DNA of 64,000 nt, from assembly GCA_016630955.3 (NCBI GenBank), contig CM049985.1, positions 1,116,001 through 1,180,000 of the forward strand, given 5' to 3'. Positions 32,161-42,928 of this stretch are shown one piece after another. The notes below the pieces were generated by a model. That model was not told the origin of the DNA and ran no database searches. It saw nothing but the letters and a program-made list of their open reading frames with translations. Numbering within the stretch: position 1 is the stretch's first letter; the number at the start of each line of letters is the position of its first letter. The translations under genes were made by a program, and so were the position numbers. The DNA is from Didymella arachidicola (taxonomy: Eukaryota; Ascomycota; Dothideomycetes; Pleosporales; Didymellaceae).

Positions 32161-33368
32161 CGTGCCCGTGCACCTCGTGGGCCTGTTCAGCTCACGGGCC
32201 ACCCCACCTTCTTTGAGCAATACTTTGCACCCCTATAACTCAACACCACAATGCCAGTAAAGGAAGCCCTTGCAGAGTTAGACAGTTTAAGACCAGGAGA
32301 ACAGTTTTCGTACCGCGCTCTAGCCAAAAAAACATGGCTGTTCTCGTACTACGTTGACGCGCCAACACAAGGGTCAAGCACCCCCGCGGGAAGATACTAT
32401 CAACTCCCAACGTCTATTACACCCACGCGATGAGGCAGAGCTTGTAAAGTACATCAGAGGGCTTACAGAGAGACACTTAATGCCTACAAGGCAGATGATT
32501 ATTAATTTCGCGACTCCTTTGTGTGCCTGGGAGCCATCTGATAGCTGGGTTACCCGCTTCCTCAGCCGTCACTTCGACACTCTCCTCACTGCCTGGTCCA
32601 CCCCCATGGAATCTGTGCGTCACCAAGCTGACTCAGGTGAGAGATACAGGCAATAATTTGATCTTCTGCATCAAAAGATGGCTGAATACAAGGTGCTGCC
32701 TGAGAACATGTACAATATGGACGAAAAGGGGTTCATGATTGGGGTCATCTCAAGGATGAAGAGATGCTTTGATAGGGTGCTGTATGAGAAGAAGCAGAAC
32801 AAGCAATCACAGCACGATGGCAATCGAGAGTGGGTGACGGTGCTAGCGACGATATGCGCAGATGGATCAACTCTTCCCCCAGGCATCATCTTTCCAGCAG
32901 CTGGTCCTGCAGTGCAGGCAAGCTGGGTACACAATATCGATCCAAGGAAGCACTCTATCCACTTCACAACGTCACCAAATGGATGGACAAACAACAATCT
33001 AGGGGTGACGTGGCTAGAGCAGGTCTTTGATCGCTACACTAAGGCCAAAGCACGGAGAAGGTGGAGGTTACTGATCCTTGACGGCCACGGCAGCCACGTA
33101 ACGAAGGACTTCATCAACTACTGCGACGAACACAAGATTCTGCTGCTTATCTTCCCCCCTCACGCTACCCACACTCTCCAGCCATTAGACGTAGTCTGCT
33201 TCAAGTCACTGAGCCAGAACTACTCAACTGAGCTTGATACACACAACCACAGGACGCTGGGATGGCTGCCTGTTGATAAGGCTGATTTCTTCTCACTGTT
33301 CTGGCCTGCCTGGGTTAGCACCTTTACAGAATCGTTGGTGTTGACGGCCTTTGAAGCTACAGGAATAC

Positions 33369-34335
33369 ATCCCCCTAACGCCAGGGGAACGAGGCAGCAG
33401 ACAGATTAGCCAACCTAGAAGCCCAGCATCCCTCACCCCCGACTGGAAAAGCCGCTCTGCCTACACTCTCAGGCATCAAGACGATAGCCCGCAAGACACT
33501 GCGACACACACAACAGACCTGGTGGTCTGACAAGAAGACTAAGCTCTCGAAATGGTACAAGAGCTGGGACTTGGACTATGCACCACGCAGCAGTCCAAGG
33601 GAACTAGACCTACCAAGGGCCACGTTAGCCAGGCTCCTCTCCATCCAATCTAGGCATGGGGACTTTGCCTGGTATCACCGAATGTACAATCACAAGGATG
33701 CAAACCTTAGCTGCTCATGCGGGCGCGACAAGACGCCAGAGCACCTCGTGCTCTGCCGCAAGACCCGCGGGAGCTTTAGCAGATGGCCGCTGCGACCACT
33801 AATACTACCATCCAGCCAGGCTGATGGCCTAGCGTACACTGCAGCACTAGTGAAGGAGCCAGAGGCCTTTGACGCCTTTGTCAAACTTACACAGTACTTC
33901 ACCAAGATCTGCCCCCGCTAGCTCCTGCAGCCCTGCAACAGCAGCAAACACCTGCACCTAGTTCTGCTAGGTCCAGCACAATCGATGCAACACTCTTCAC
34001 CCCTCCACCCCTCCACCCCTCCACCCCTTCACCCCCTCCACTCACACGATCTCTCTTTCTCTCTCTCCTACGGCACATATATGCCTCAGAATGCAAGGAA
34101 ATTACCCTAATATACATACATCGCTTAGCCTCCCCAACTGGACGGGGAGCTGTAGTTCTGAAATGGTAACAATACCCGCGCAGGCAGGAAATGCTTTCTA
34201 AGGTAGTGTATCAGCACTGTAATTCCATAGCTTAGCACGTCGTACATGCCCTTCGGGAGGCGAGATGATGGACTTATTCCACATCAACTAGACGAAAAAT
34301 GAATACCAACCAACCAACCAATCCCCCTAACGCCA
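33369..34335 (+). mobile_element. 5'-truncated Tad-like LINE with 15-bp target site duplication
   Basis: The insert spans 33384-34320 and is flanked by identical 15-bp copies ATCCCCCTAACGCCA at 33369-33383 and 34321-34335. It holds the last 178 codons of a LINE polyprotein, a 3' UTR with a CCACCCCT-type tandem tract at about 33998-34045, and a 3' tail of (CCAA)n at about 34304-34320. The truncated 5' end, 3' simple-sequence tail and target duplication are the standard signs of target-primed reverse transcription. The host sequence is the transposase gene of element E2. Confidence 0.88.
33385..33921 (+). pseudogene. LINE polyprotein C-terminus (RNase H end and zinc knuckle)
   Basis: The frame begins at the truncation point with GNEAADRLANLEAQHP, the last conserved block of RNase H in Tad/I-type fungal LINEs. 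It runs without a stop to TAG 33919-33921. Near the end is RHGDFAWYHRMYNHKDANLS, then CSCGRDKTPEHLVLC, the C-x-C...H...C motif typical of the C-terminus of these polyproteins. The reverse transcriptase, endonuclease and most of RNase H are missing, so this copy was dead on arrival. Confidence 0.85.
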
Positions 34336-35262
34336 ACGTTATCCTTGAGCGTTTCAGAACACCAACACCCTCACCTATCAGGACACCTCCAGAGCAAATA
34401 AGACCTGCTGCTGCACCTACTGAGCCTAACTGGCTAAAGGCAAAGACGTTGCTTCGAAGTGCAGTAAAGGATTATCGCAGTGCTGAGGCTGGGGCATTAG
34501 AACAGGAGATTCACCAGCTCCATGTTCAAAATGAGCTTATTTTACATGAGCTACAAGGTATCAAGCAAAGTATAGAGGATAAGAAGAGGAAGAAGGCAAA
34601 GCAGAAAGTACTTCCTCTGTACTCACACACCTTGAATCGGCAGGGGGGCGCTGTGTGGTGGAGTCCTCATTCAAAGCGTGAAGCTGATGTGCGCGACGCT
34701 GCAATTGAGGAGTACAACCTAGAACAAGAGGCAGCAAAGAAGACTAGGCAAGAGCTACAGCACCAGGCTAGGCTTCTCAAGGAGAAGGAAAAGCAGGAGA
34801 AGCGTGTGGCGAGAGAGGAAGCCAAGGAGAGGCGTGAGAAGGAGAAGGCTGAAGAACGCGCAGCAATTGACGCTCGGAAAGCAGAGAGAGAGCGTCAAAA
34901 ACAAGCTCGCGACGCTCAGCAAAGTACTCAATTGCCTACCCAAGGCAAGCGTAAGGCTCCACGTCAGTTGCAACTAAAAACAAAGAAGAAGCATTGTAGT
35001 ACTGCTGGGCGTAGTCAGGGGGTGGCTCATAGGCCTTCCCCAGCATCTCCGGCTACATACAACAGCCGCGGCCGCAAAATTGCTCCACCAAAAAGATATG
35101 AGTAGCAGGCATCGTCGCATAGGTATAGATCACAGCACCAAAAAATCATATCAATTTAGCTATTGTACGTGGCTCAATAACCTCAATTCTGTGAGTTGCA
35201 AAAGATGGTGGGGTGGCCCGTGAGCTGAACAGGCCCACGAGGTGCACGAGCACGGTACGTTA

Positions 35263-38200
35263 TAGGTTTCACTCACACTGGACAAGATTCTGTAAGAAGA
35301 GCACGCAGAGGTACGGTAGCTTGTCGGTCACCATGTGGAAGCCACCTTTTTTGGTATCTCTGTCTCACAATCTTGGTCACTGTAAACGCGGGCGCAAAAT
35401 TGCATGGCATACTCACGGTTATTGACACGAGAGACACCTGCCATGAGCTATGGACGTCTCGACGGCTCAAGCGAGACGACACCACAGCACACGAACGCTC
35501 CAGTGACCATGCCTCCGTGTAATATCCACACAAAGTGGACATATAATGCTCTCTCAAGGTCGATTAAGAAATTGCGTGCTGCGCATGGGAGTACACCTCC
35601 TCGTATATCAGCCCTTGTCAAAAGAACCTCAAAAGAACCTCAAAAGACAGAAGCTGGCCCAGCAGTACACTAAGAGCCGTCCAGATCTTGAAGCCCCGTC
35701 AACGAATCTGCACATGTTCTTCCCGATAACTCGGAAGCAAAGCGTTACCGTATCTCTCGGCATGCCGAACAGGTGGAAGGTCACTACAAGGTTCAGTAAC
35801 TTTATGGTGGAGCTAGCTTACACAGTCCCCTCAGTTCACCACTTCTCGATATGCTCAAATCAAGCAGGTGGAGCAACAATGCAGACACTGAGCACAGCAA
35901 GCGTAACCGAAGGGGCTACATGAACTACTGCACTGTGCCGCTTGTGGTGCAGCAGTGTACGTGCATTCTTCCTTGTGCAACATCCGGAAAAGAACAACAT
36001 GGCCATATTTCTCTCGCCACACTTTGCATGTTTGGGTGGGTCCAGTGGTTCTTTCCTTTCGAGGCTCACCTCACTACTGCTAGTGTATCTTCGACCACGG
36101 GAGAACCAAACAACAATCACATTCCGCACCAAGGTTTTAGGCGACCATGAATACGTGCGAAGGTGTAATCTATATCCCGTCTACGAATATGGACGCCACT
36201 GTTATGCACACCATATACAACGCCTGTCCCAACCCGCGAATAGGTGGTTGTTCCGCTGCACCACCGTCCAGTTAGCACAACGCCTTTCATGCTGCACCGA
36301 AGACTCGCCTATGCAGTCCCTTGTCCATCGTCTGCCCATGTTCATCATGACGGACCGCAACAGCCGTATCAATTGGACATCGCGCAACGCTCTCAAGCTC
36401 ACGTTTCGCCCGTTATGGTTTCGGTAGGATGCACCTGCCTGCACGCCGGCATAATACGAGCTCAACAGCACCCAGAAGCGGCATAAGAACACTCCGTTAT
36501 AGTTGTGAGCAGTGAGATTCTTGGTACAGACCCTTTACGTCGTCTCATTGTGGGTTCGCCCCTCTTTCCTCTCGATTGTCTACTTCAATCCTTATCAAGC
36601 ACGACTAGCTATTGACCTATCAATGCTGTCTGCACGCACTCGCACCGCATCTGTATCTGTGCAGACATCAATAACGCAGGAACAGGTCTAGTGCAATAAA
36701 CATAGAATGCGACACGCGTACTCAAGGAGAGCCTTCCGGCGCTCAAGGACCTTTGGTTCGTCGACGTACTACACAGCATGGAGGTTCTTGCTAAATTCTC
36801 TCCTCGAGGGTGCTTCTGCCCTGCCGTTGGGCAACTGGGCGCCAGCAACGCCTCGCTTGGCGAGCCGCGAGCGAACCTCTGCTCAGCTCGATGCAAGCGC
36901 GTTCCTGCGATGCGGCTGCGCGGCTCGACCATTCCTCTCCAAATCTCACTATCAGGTAACCGCCGCTATCCGCTCCCTATCGGTATCCTCATTCGACCAT
37001 GATGTCCCGTTTTCTCTCCTCCTGCTTCGCAGCCACCCGAGGTCCGTCTAGTGTACGCCAACGCCCTGCCACATCACACACTGGACAAAAAAGGCATTGC
37101 GCCTCATACTGTCATACCTAGTCGAGAATATGGCCTACGATCGTAGCGCGGCTAGGCGGCATTTTTAGTCGCTTACGTTGCGTTAAGCTTCGACTTGCAA
37201 AGTGCGCTTTTCCTATTGACGGATACGGATCCGGGACCTTTTCATAGCATCGTAAGGATTCGCGGCCGCGGTTTGTGGAGTTCGTGTGTTTCGGACCGTC
37301 GGGGTGTGGGATCTGGCCTGAGTTGAGGCTCAAAATTTGCGTGGGCTCAAGTGCTTGCTAGCGGCGGGCCCCGACAGCTGTTCGACGACATCAAAGTTGA
37401 TGTCAAAGATGTGTCCTTGAAACGAGGCTCACCCTGCCGTCTGAACGGTGGCTGCGCAACCTTCGGCAACCTTATTCCCAGTCGAGCAGCAGCGTGGGAT
37501 TCAGTCGCCGCGGCGCTTTAGCGGCAATGGTAGGGAAACCTCGACCTTGCAAATCCACAATTATGTTTCTGAAGAACGAGGGGTTCGGAACAAGTGAATG
37601 TAGAGATACATCTGTACCCCAAGGTAGAGTACACGAACGCCGACAGACGCGGGATTTAACTGCAGTTCATGCAGGGTGCCTCTGAAAAGCGCACTACAAA
37701 AGCTGTTGAGGCAATGGCAGCTAACGCCTATAGTACCCGTTGAGTGAGCCTCATCAGCACGAACGGCATATTTGGCTCAGACAATTGTCTTATCATCGAT
37801 CTTTATGTCGACGCCACGCCATTCTTGTAGGGACCAGCTTAGACATGTCTTGGGGCGCAGAAGTGGGAGGAAAGAAGGAAATCCTGCGATGAGCTGACGG
37901 TGCCTCGATACGAATGCTGTGCAACGCAAGACTTCCGCGCATGAGACAGAGACAGATCCACCGCAATACGAGGTACCTGGGAGAAGATTCGGACATTTAT
38001 TTGGCGTCCGTCAATGGTCGACCCGTCCCGTGGCTACTCGTATTGCAGATTACGTGCTTTCGGAACAGCATCCATCATAACTATTTACATCTCCCAAGCG
38101 TCGAGTTGCTTGGACGTCTTGGATGCCTCCACAATCAATACAGGCGACGTTAAGTGTGGAAACGGGGACTGTCCAAGCTACTGTGATCTCGTAAGCAGAG

Positions 38201-38924
38201 ACCAAGATGTACGTACCGATAAAAGAGCTCGTCTTGTCAGTTGCCATTTTTGTAGCATCTATGAGGCGTATTGCCATACTTGGACCTCATGCAAAGCACA
38301 CGGACTCCCGATGACCTAGGCATCATGAGGCATACTCTCCGGGCGAAGAAATGACGTCATCGCAAACGGATTTTGATGGCGACACGTTCGATGATTGCGA
38401 AGACATACCGCAAGGAATATGCATAGAATCAAACTGTTTCCGGCTAGACTAGCTACGGGCAGACAAAGCATCACAGAAATGGTCGAAGACCCTGAGATGG
38501 CCACGCCTGATTGAATGTCTGATAGTAACCAAACATTGGGATCATCCAGCTATCACTGACACCCTGTCCGAGCTGTGGATATTGAGACTCGTGGGGATTG
38601 AAAGAATCCATCCATCAGTCCGCTTCAAAAGCCGTATCGAAGTTTTCGCCGGACACATTTGGATGTTCGAATGGTTCTCGAGCATACAGAAGCGACACGG
38701 CGGGTAAAGATATTGATTATGATAATGCAAATGAGGAACCAAATTGCACTAGGAAAGACTCCGCCCGTGCAACGTCCAAGAATTTGTATTGGAATTTGCA
38801 GGCCCAAGGAAGTCCAAAAGTCTAAGTACTAACCATAACTCATTGAAACCCTGCAGAACGCGTCATGAGTCGCATATAATATTTTGCACCATCTTCGAGA
38901 GCTGCAGGCTAGACAGAGATCACC
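35263..38924. other. Gene-poor region right of the transposon complex
   Basis: A 3.7-kb stretch with many short frames (60-160 codons) in all phases and none with a recognisable domain. An ATG at about 37001 opens a short frame (MSRFLSSCFAATRGPSS) that looks like a presequence but leads to a stop without a visible splice continuation; I do not call it. This may be eroded sequence or simply long intergenic DNA. Confidence 0.35.
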
Positions 38925-39176
38925 TCATAGCTCGTTGGTCTCCTCATATAACGTCCGAGTCTTTGGAGTCAATGTTGGTAGCTGAGTGTGGGTAGCAGAT
39001 GATTCGATGGTCGTGCGTGCCTTGCCAGCCATGAGATCTGTGGTGTGCATTGGTTTTTTTGCCCAGAAATCGCCCTCGTCGTTGTGCAAGACACCTTTAT
39101 GTACGTGTGGTATGGTGCTTGCCATGCTAGCGCTGGCAAGTAGTGTGAATGCAACGATTGTTCTTATGTTGAGCAT
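38925..39176 (-). CDS. Small secreted protein candidate
   Basis: An 83-residue frame beginning MLNIRTIVAFTLLASASMAS, a good secretion signal with probable cleavage after SMA or MAS. The mature part of about 64 residues is STIPHVHKGVLHNDEGDFWA, KKPMHTTDLMAGKARTT and onward, with no Cys. No family is recognised. It is single-exon, lies beside the gene-poor region and is divergent from apc15. The signal peptide is the only positive evidence; a chance frame cannot be excluded. Confidence 0.4.
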   Translation of the reverse strand: MLNIRTIVAFTLLASASMASTIPHVHKGVLHNDEGDFWAKKPMHTTDLMAGKARTTIESSATHTQLPTLTPKTRTLYEETNEL

Positions 39177-39675
39177 GTTGTCGGCGAAGTAGAGGCAGCA
39201 ACAACTCGATGTGCCTGGGGTTCGGTTCTACAGATCCGTCGAGTTTTCCTTCTGAAGTTTCAACCCGGAAATCAAAAATGAGATACCGTGGGACGCTTGA
39301 CGTTTGGTTCGTGTGCTGCCAGTCAGGGTCTTCGACAGAATTGGGGGACTGCACGTGTAATGAGAACTCCAATGTTGCAGTAACGGAGGACAATGGGTTT
39401 GTAGGAAGAGAAAGACAGTGAGACAACAAGTAAAATTACATGCTATCTACCTTACCTGATACCAACTACGTTGCTGAACATGGATCAATCGGAGAGCTGC
39501 CGTACGAAATGAGGGAGGTGAAGCACGTTGGGTACCGCCCGTCGTCATTGGTTCACTAGCTTGAATGATCGACACGACACCAGTGCCGAGGTGCCTGCGC
39601 TCGAACGCGTCTTACCGCAATTGCACGCGACACTTTTTAAACAGAAACTCAAGTAAGGCTCTGATCACCTGCAAA
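39177..39675. promoter_or_regulatory. Divergent intergenic region upstream of apc15
   Basis: A 500-bp stretch between the small secreted protein candidate and apc15. It should hold the apc15 promoter. Nothing specific is recognised. Confidence 0.35.
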
Positions 39676-40905
39676 ATGCTGTCGCTACCACTGATTGCTC
39701 CGCGGGCGGTACGTATACCCCATTTCAATGTTCTCAACACCAAAACAAACATCCTCGAACTCTTGTGCAACACCTGTGCAAGCCCCGCATGCTCACAAAC
39801 GCGCTTTCCTTACTGACAACGATACTAGGACGCTGGTTTATGGCCATCAAATCGACCAGAATACCTCTTCCCTGCAGATGAGCCCTCTACCTCTCCTCCC
39901 AACGCCCCAGCACATCAACAAGCCCAACAGCGAGCCCCCAAACACCGACCATCCGTTCTCCTCGCAACCCTCAACCAAGATGAGAACACTTTCGAGCAGC
40001 GCAAAGTCAACGTGCAGCGTTTTGGCGCAGGTTGGATACGGCCGCCTGGTGTCGCCAAAACATTGCAAGCTATCACAGACGAGGAGATCGAGAAGGCAGA
40101 ACAGGAAGTCATGGCGCGCCGTGAGCAGGTCATGATGGATCTTGCTGCGGCGCAACAGGAGGCTGCAAATGCAGAGGCGAGGCGGGACAGGGAAGACATG
40201 GATGACAACGGCGAAATGGAGGAAGAGAGGGACCTTGACGACGATGTGCCTGAGGCAGAAGCGAGCGCCAGCGAATTGTCTGCGAGCGATGTCTCCAGCG
40301 ACGAGGAGGGCAGCGTCTCTGATACTGAGGATGGAGCGCGAGAGCACGAAAGCATACCCTTCAATGAAGACTCATTCATCGAAGGGAGCATGGTCGAGGC
40401 AGAAGTCAGCGCTATGCTGGAACAAGAAGAGGCAGAGATGGCAGGCGTGCTGCAGGATGAGCGAGATCTGGACGATGATATACCCGAGGCGGGGAGCTAT
40501 GAGCACACCGACTCTGAGCTGGAGGACTCGAGCGATGACGACGCGGTGAGTCGACCGCCAGGCATGAGCTCGGTACGCACAACGCGCTCTATGAGACGAA
40601 GCTCCGGCTTCCAGAGCGCGCAGCGCAGCACCGGTCGACGCAGTTCAGGGCGCCGCAGTTCAGGGCTGCCAAGTGCAGCAGTACCAAGCGTTGCCCGAAA
40701 CCCGAGGAGTATCAACTTCAGCCAGAGCATTAGCCGTGGCATCGACCTCGGTGCGAGTCTCGGCAATGGACGCAGTAGTTTTGGTATCGACGGCAGCAGC
40801 TCTATCGTCGAAGGTAGCTCGTTCCTCAGAAGCTCACCAGCTGTACAGAGGACAAATCTCAGAGACCAATTTCTGAGGGCTGCGAGAGGTGGCCGAAGAG
40901 GGTGA
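39676..40905 (+). CDS. apc15: Anaphase-promoting complex subunit Apc15 (Mnd2-like)
   Basis: Subunit of the APC/C ubiquitin ligase that controls mitotic exit. Two exons, 39676-39708 and 39829-40905, give 369 residues. The start MLSLPLIAPRA and, after the intron, DAGLWPSNRPEYLFPADEPS fit the fungal Apc15 N-terminus. The second conserved block is QRKVNVQRFGAGWIRPPGVA, then KTLQAITDEEIEKAEQE, the Apc15 signature around an invariant-looking WIRPPG. The rest is very acidic (two copies of ERDLDDD, one of them RDLDDDVPEAE and the other RDLDDDIPEAG) followed by a Ser/Arg-rich tail (RRSSGRRSSGL). The family role is mitotic checkpoint complex turnover on APC/C. The repeated acidic motif is a small internal duplication. 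Confidence 0.85.
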
Positions 40906-41125
40906 GACCGCAGCAGAAGCAGGTGGAGATCAAGTAACGACGTCATGACTATGCATTTGTAGACTACTAGAACATTCGATACCCAGGAGATACTCAGTAT
41001 ATGCACCTCCTATTCCGTCGATAGGATGAACAAGGAAATCATGAACTCTTGTAGCCCCCTGCCTTGATATTGACGGTTGAACTACTACCCAAATCACTCT
41101 GACTGCCTCTGTGGTCATACAGGGC

Positions 41126-41854
41126 TTACTTCATAAGCGTCGGCATGCGACAGTAGCCACTGACGTTCTGCGTCTGGATCCTCAATCCATTCGCTCTCAT
41201 GAGACCCACAACGCGCTCAGAGGATACACTATCAGGTCTCACAACCGGCGCTTCATCGACAAACTCAGCCCTCATCCGATACTCTCCAGAAGGACTCGAG
41301 GGTGCGGCTGTGTTCTCTTGCATCGCTGAATCCGCCCTTGCCGACGTTGTTGTTGGTGAAAAAGAAGGTGCATGCTGACTCCCGTCCGAAGAAATAGGCC
41401 CATCAGGCCTAGGTGTATGAGGCCTGATCCTATTGCCGAAGCGAAGCCTCCTGCCAAATACTCTTCGTGCATCCTCCATTTCCCATGGCGGAACAACCTC
41501 AACCATCGGTCCCAGATCTAAAGACCTAGGAGGGCGACCCCAGGTCTCCATGTCAGGGGATGGCGAGGCAGAGTCGGAGACATGAGCCGAATCATCTTCG
41601 GCAGTCGAGGCGTACCAAGAGGGTGTTGACCGAGCGTAGGAAGATGTTGTGGAGCTGGGGCTGCAGTACAGCCTTCCTATATCGGCGCTGGCAATTGTAG
41701 ACGGGCTTTGAGTGGGGTTCGAGAGATAATCGAGATGGAATTCGGGAACGGTATCAGAGGGGGTCGCGGTAGTATCGACAGGACTGTATACTGGAGGGCT
41801 ATCGCATGGGATGGTGAAGATGGCACCGGGAAAGGCGTAGGCGAAACTGTACAT
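41126..41854 (-). CDS. Hypothetical Ser/Pro-rich protein
   Basis: A 242-residue single-exon frame beginning MYSFAYAFPGAIFTIPCDSP and ending SGYCRMPTLMK. It is rich in Ser, Pro and Thr, with one more structured-looking stretch, GPMVEVVPPWEMEDARRVFG followed by RRLRFGNRIRP. No domain is recognised. It converges with apc15 (220 bp apart). The real start could be in an upstream exon, since an AG acceptor-like site precedes the ATG. Frame length alone makes it plausible; function unknown. Confidence 0.5.
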   Translation of the reverse strand: MYSFAYAFPGAIFTIPCDSPPVYSPVDTTATPSDTVPEFHLDYLSNPTQSPSTIASADIGRLYCSPSSTTSSYARSTPSWYASTAEDDSAHVSDSASPSPDMETWGRPPRSLDLGPMVEVVPPWEMEDARRVFGRRLRFGNRIRPHTPRPDGPISSDGSQHAPSFSPTTTSARADSAMQENTAAPSSPSGEYRMRAEFVDEAPVVRPDSVSSERVVGLMRANGLRIQTQNVSGYCRMPTLMK

Positions 41855-42308
41855 ACTGTGCCTGGAATTGTAGATGGACTGGTAAGTGTTTTGTGTTGCG
41901 AAAGGGGCTGTGGGTTTAGAGATGAAGGGGAATCGATGCGTGGGAATCGTCTTTCAAATACCTGCCGAGCAGAAATGTCACAAATTATTGTTATGCAGAC
42001 CACTGTTCGTCGTGTAGCTGCGCCGGTATAACTGCTTTCCTTTGGTTCGCAGTGAATGGTTCACTGCCCTGGACAATGGATGGTAGGATGTGTGAACCAC
42101 AATTGATGACCAATTCACACGTAGCCTGTTGGCTCAGTGTAGCCGAGTCCGCTCCATCAAACCAACGACTACCACCAGGGTCAAGTAAGAACTTCTGTGT
42201 AAAGTCGAGCTAGCACAGCACCTTGGGCGTATACACAACACTGCAGCTATTGCAATTCTTTGACTTTGAACTTTCCTGATTGTCGTTTACCGGATAATAT
42301 GTACAAAA
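41855..42308. other. Intergenic, same-strand neighbours
   Basis: A 450-bp stretch between the hypothetical gene and the 3' end of the NDUFA8-like gene. It should include a promoter and a 3' UTR. No gene is seen. Confidence 0.4.
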
Positions 42309-42928
42309 CTAGTGGGTAGCAAAAATGTTCCTTGTCCTGAGGTGAACCGGTGTGTCGCCTTTCGGCGCATCTGGGATGGTCTTCTCGAGCGACTGTCGCC
42401 GTCAGCACAAGAGGTCCGGCGATTCTGATAAATTCGTACTCACCAACTTGTCAAAGACACACTTGTTCAATCTGCGCTCTTCTGATCTGCAGTTCCACAG
42501 CTGCTGGTTGTGGTTCTCAAGGCACTGCCAGTGGGTGCGGAACTGGTCGAGGCACTCTTTGTTGATGTCGCTGATGCTGCAAACTTGTCAGCACTTCTTT
42601 CAGACCCCTAAAATCTTGTCTTCCTTACACGCTCGCCGCGCACCTGGTGACCTTACGGCCCTCCTTCATGCACTCAAGCTCGCCTCGGCCGTTGGCCTCG
42701 GTCTTGCACATCATGTAGTCATCATTGTAGGCCTTGCATCGCGCACCTATGAAGAAAGATGCGCTGAGAAGGGGCGCAGAACTGGCGCCGAGCTCCTTGA
42801 CTTTGGGGATGTCGTCGGGCAGAGGGGTGGTGTCGATGAGGGCTTGCTGGTTGAAGCTGCGCAGTGTTAGTACCAAAATCCGGCCGCAAGCTGGGAAAGA
42901 AAGGTATACCGGGGCTGACGCGACGACA
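42309..42928 (-). CDS. nuo-20.8: NADH:ubiquinone oxidoreductase 20.8-kDa subunit (NDUFA8-like)
   Basis: Accessory subunit of complex I on the intermembrane-space side. Four exons on the minus strand: 42928-42909, 42856-42629, 42576-42444 and 42392-42309, totalling 154 residues. The product starts MSSRQPRFNQQALIDTTPLP, then DDIPKVKELGASSAPLLSAS. It has four C-x9-C motifs: CKAYNDDYMMC, CMKEGRKVTRC, CLDQFRTHWQC and CRSEERRLNKC, the double CHCH arrangement of NDUFA8, which is folded by the Mia40 disulfide relay. The end reads EKTIPDAPKGDTPVHLRTRN. All introns are GT-AG. It is divergent from the nucleoporin gene. Confidence 0.92.

Larger units (their letters stand above)
32251..35105 (+). pseudogene. 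Pogo-like transposase pseudogene split by a LINE
   Basis: A transposase with three lesions. It starts at ATG 32251 (MPVKEALAELDSLRPGEQFS). (1) A run of seven A at about 32325-32331 carries one base too many, shifting the frame inside the HTH; the downstream frame continues with CSRTTLTRQHKGQ. (2) TAA at 32654-32656 interrupts the same frame where related proteins have an aromatic residue before FDLLHQKMAEYKVLPENMYN. (3) A LINE is inserted after GIHPPNA at 33383; the frame resumes in the right target copy with NPPNANVILERFRTP at 34321. DDE motifs remain: MYNMDEKGFMIG, LLILDGHGSHVT and HATHTLQPLDVVCF. The C-terminal part is a Lys/Glu-rich coiled coil ending GRKIAPPKRYE, without a zinc knuckle, so it belongs to a different lineage from E1 and E3. 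Confidence 0.88.
32158..35260 (+). mobile_element. Decayed pogo-like transposon with nested LINE (element E2)
   Basis: Inverted repeats of 51 bp with one mismatch lie at 32158-32208 and 35207-35257 (outer bases TACCGTGC, then CACCTCGTGGGCCTGTTCAG). The right end reads GGTACGT and is followed by TA at 35261-35262, matching the ACGT-next-to-TA rule of the other elements. The left end is fused to element E1 through a shared TAC at 32158-32160. Inside are a broken transposase gene and a 937-bp LINE fragment; without the LINE and one target copy the element would be about 2.15 kb. Confidence 0.88.

Noticed and set aside
36609..37120. Open frames of about 110 codons, one with a presequence-like start at 37001
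   Set aside because: No splice continuation or family resemblance; the frame ends soon after the Met.
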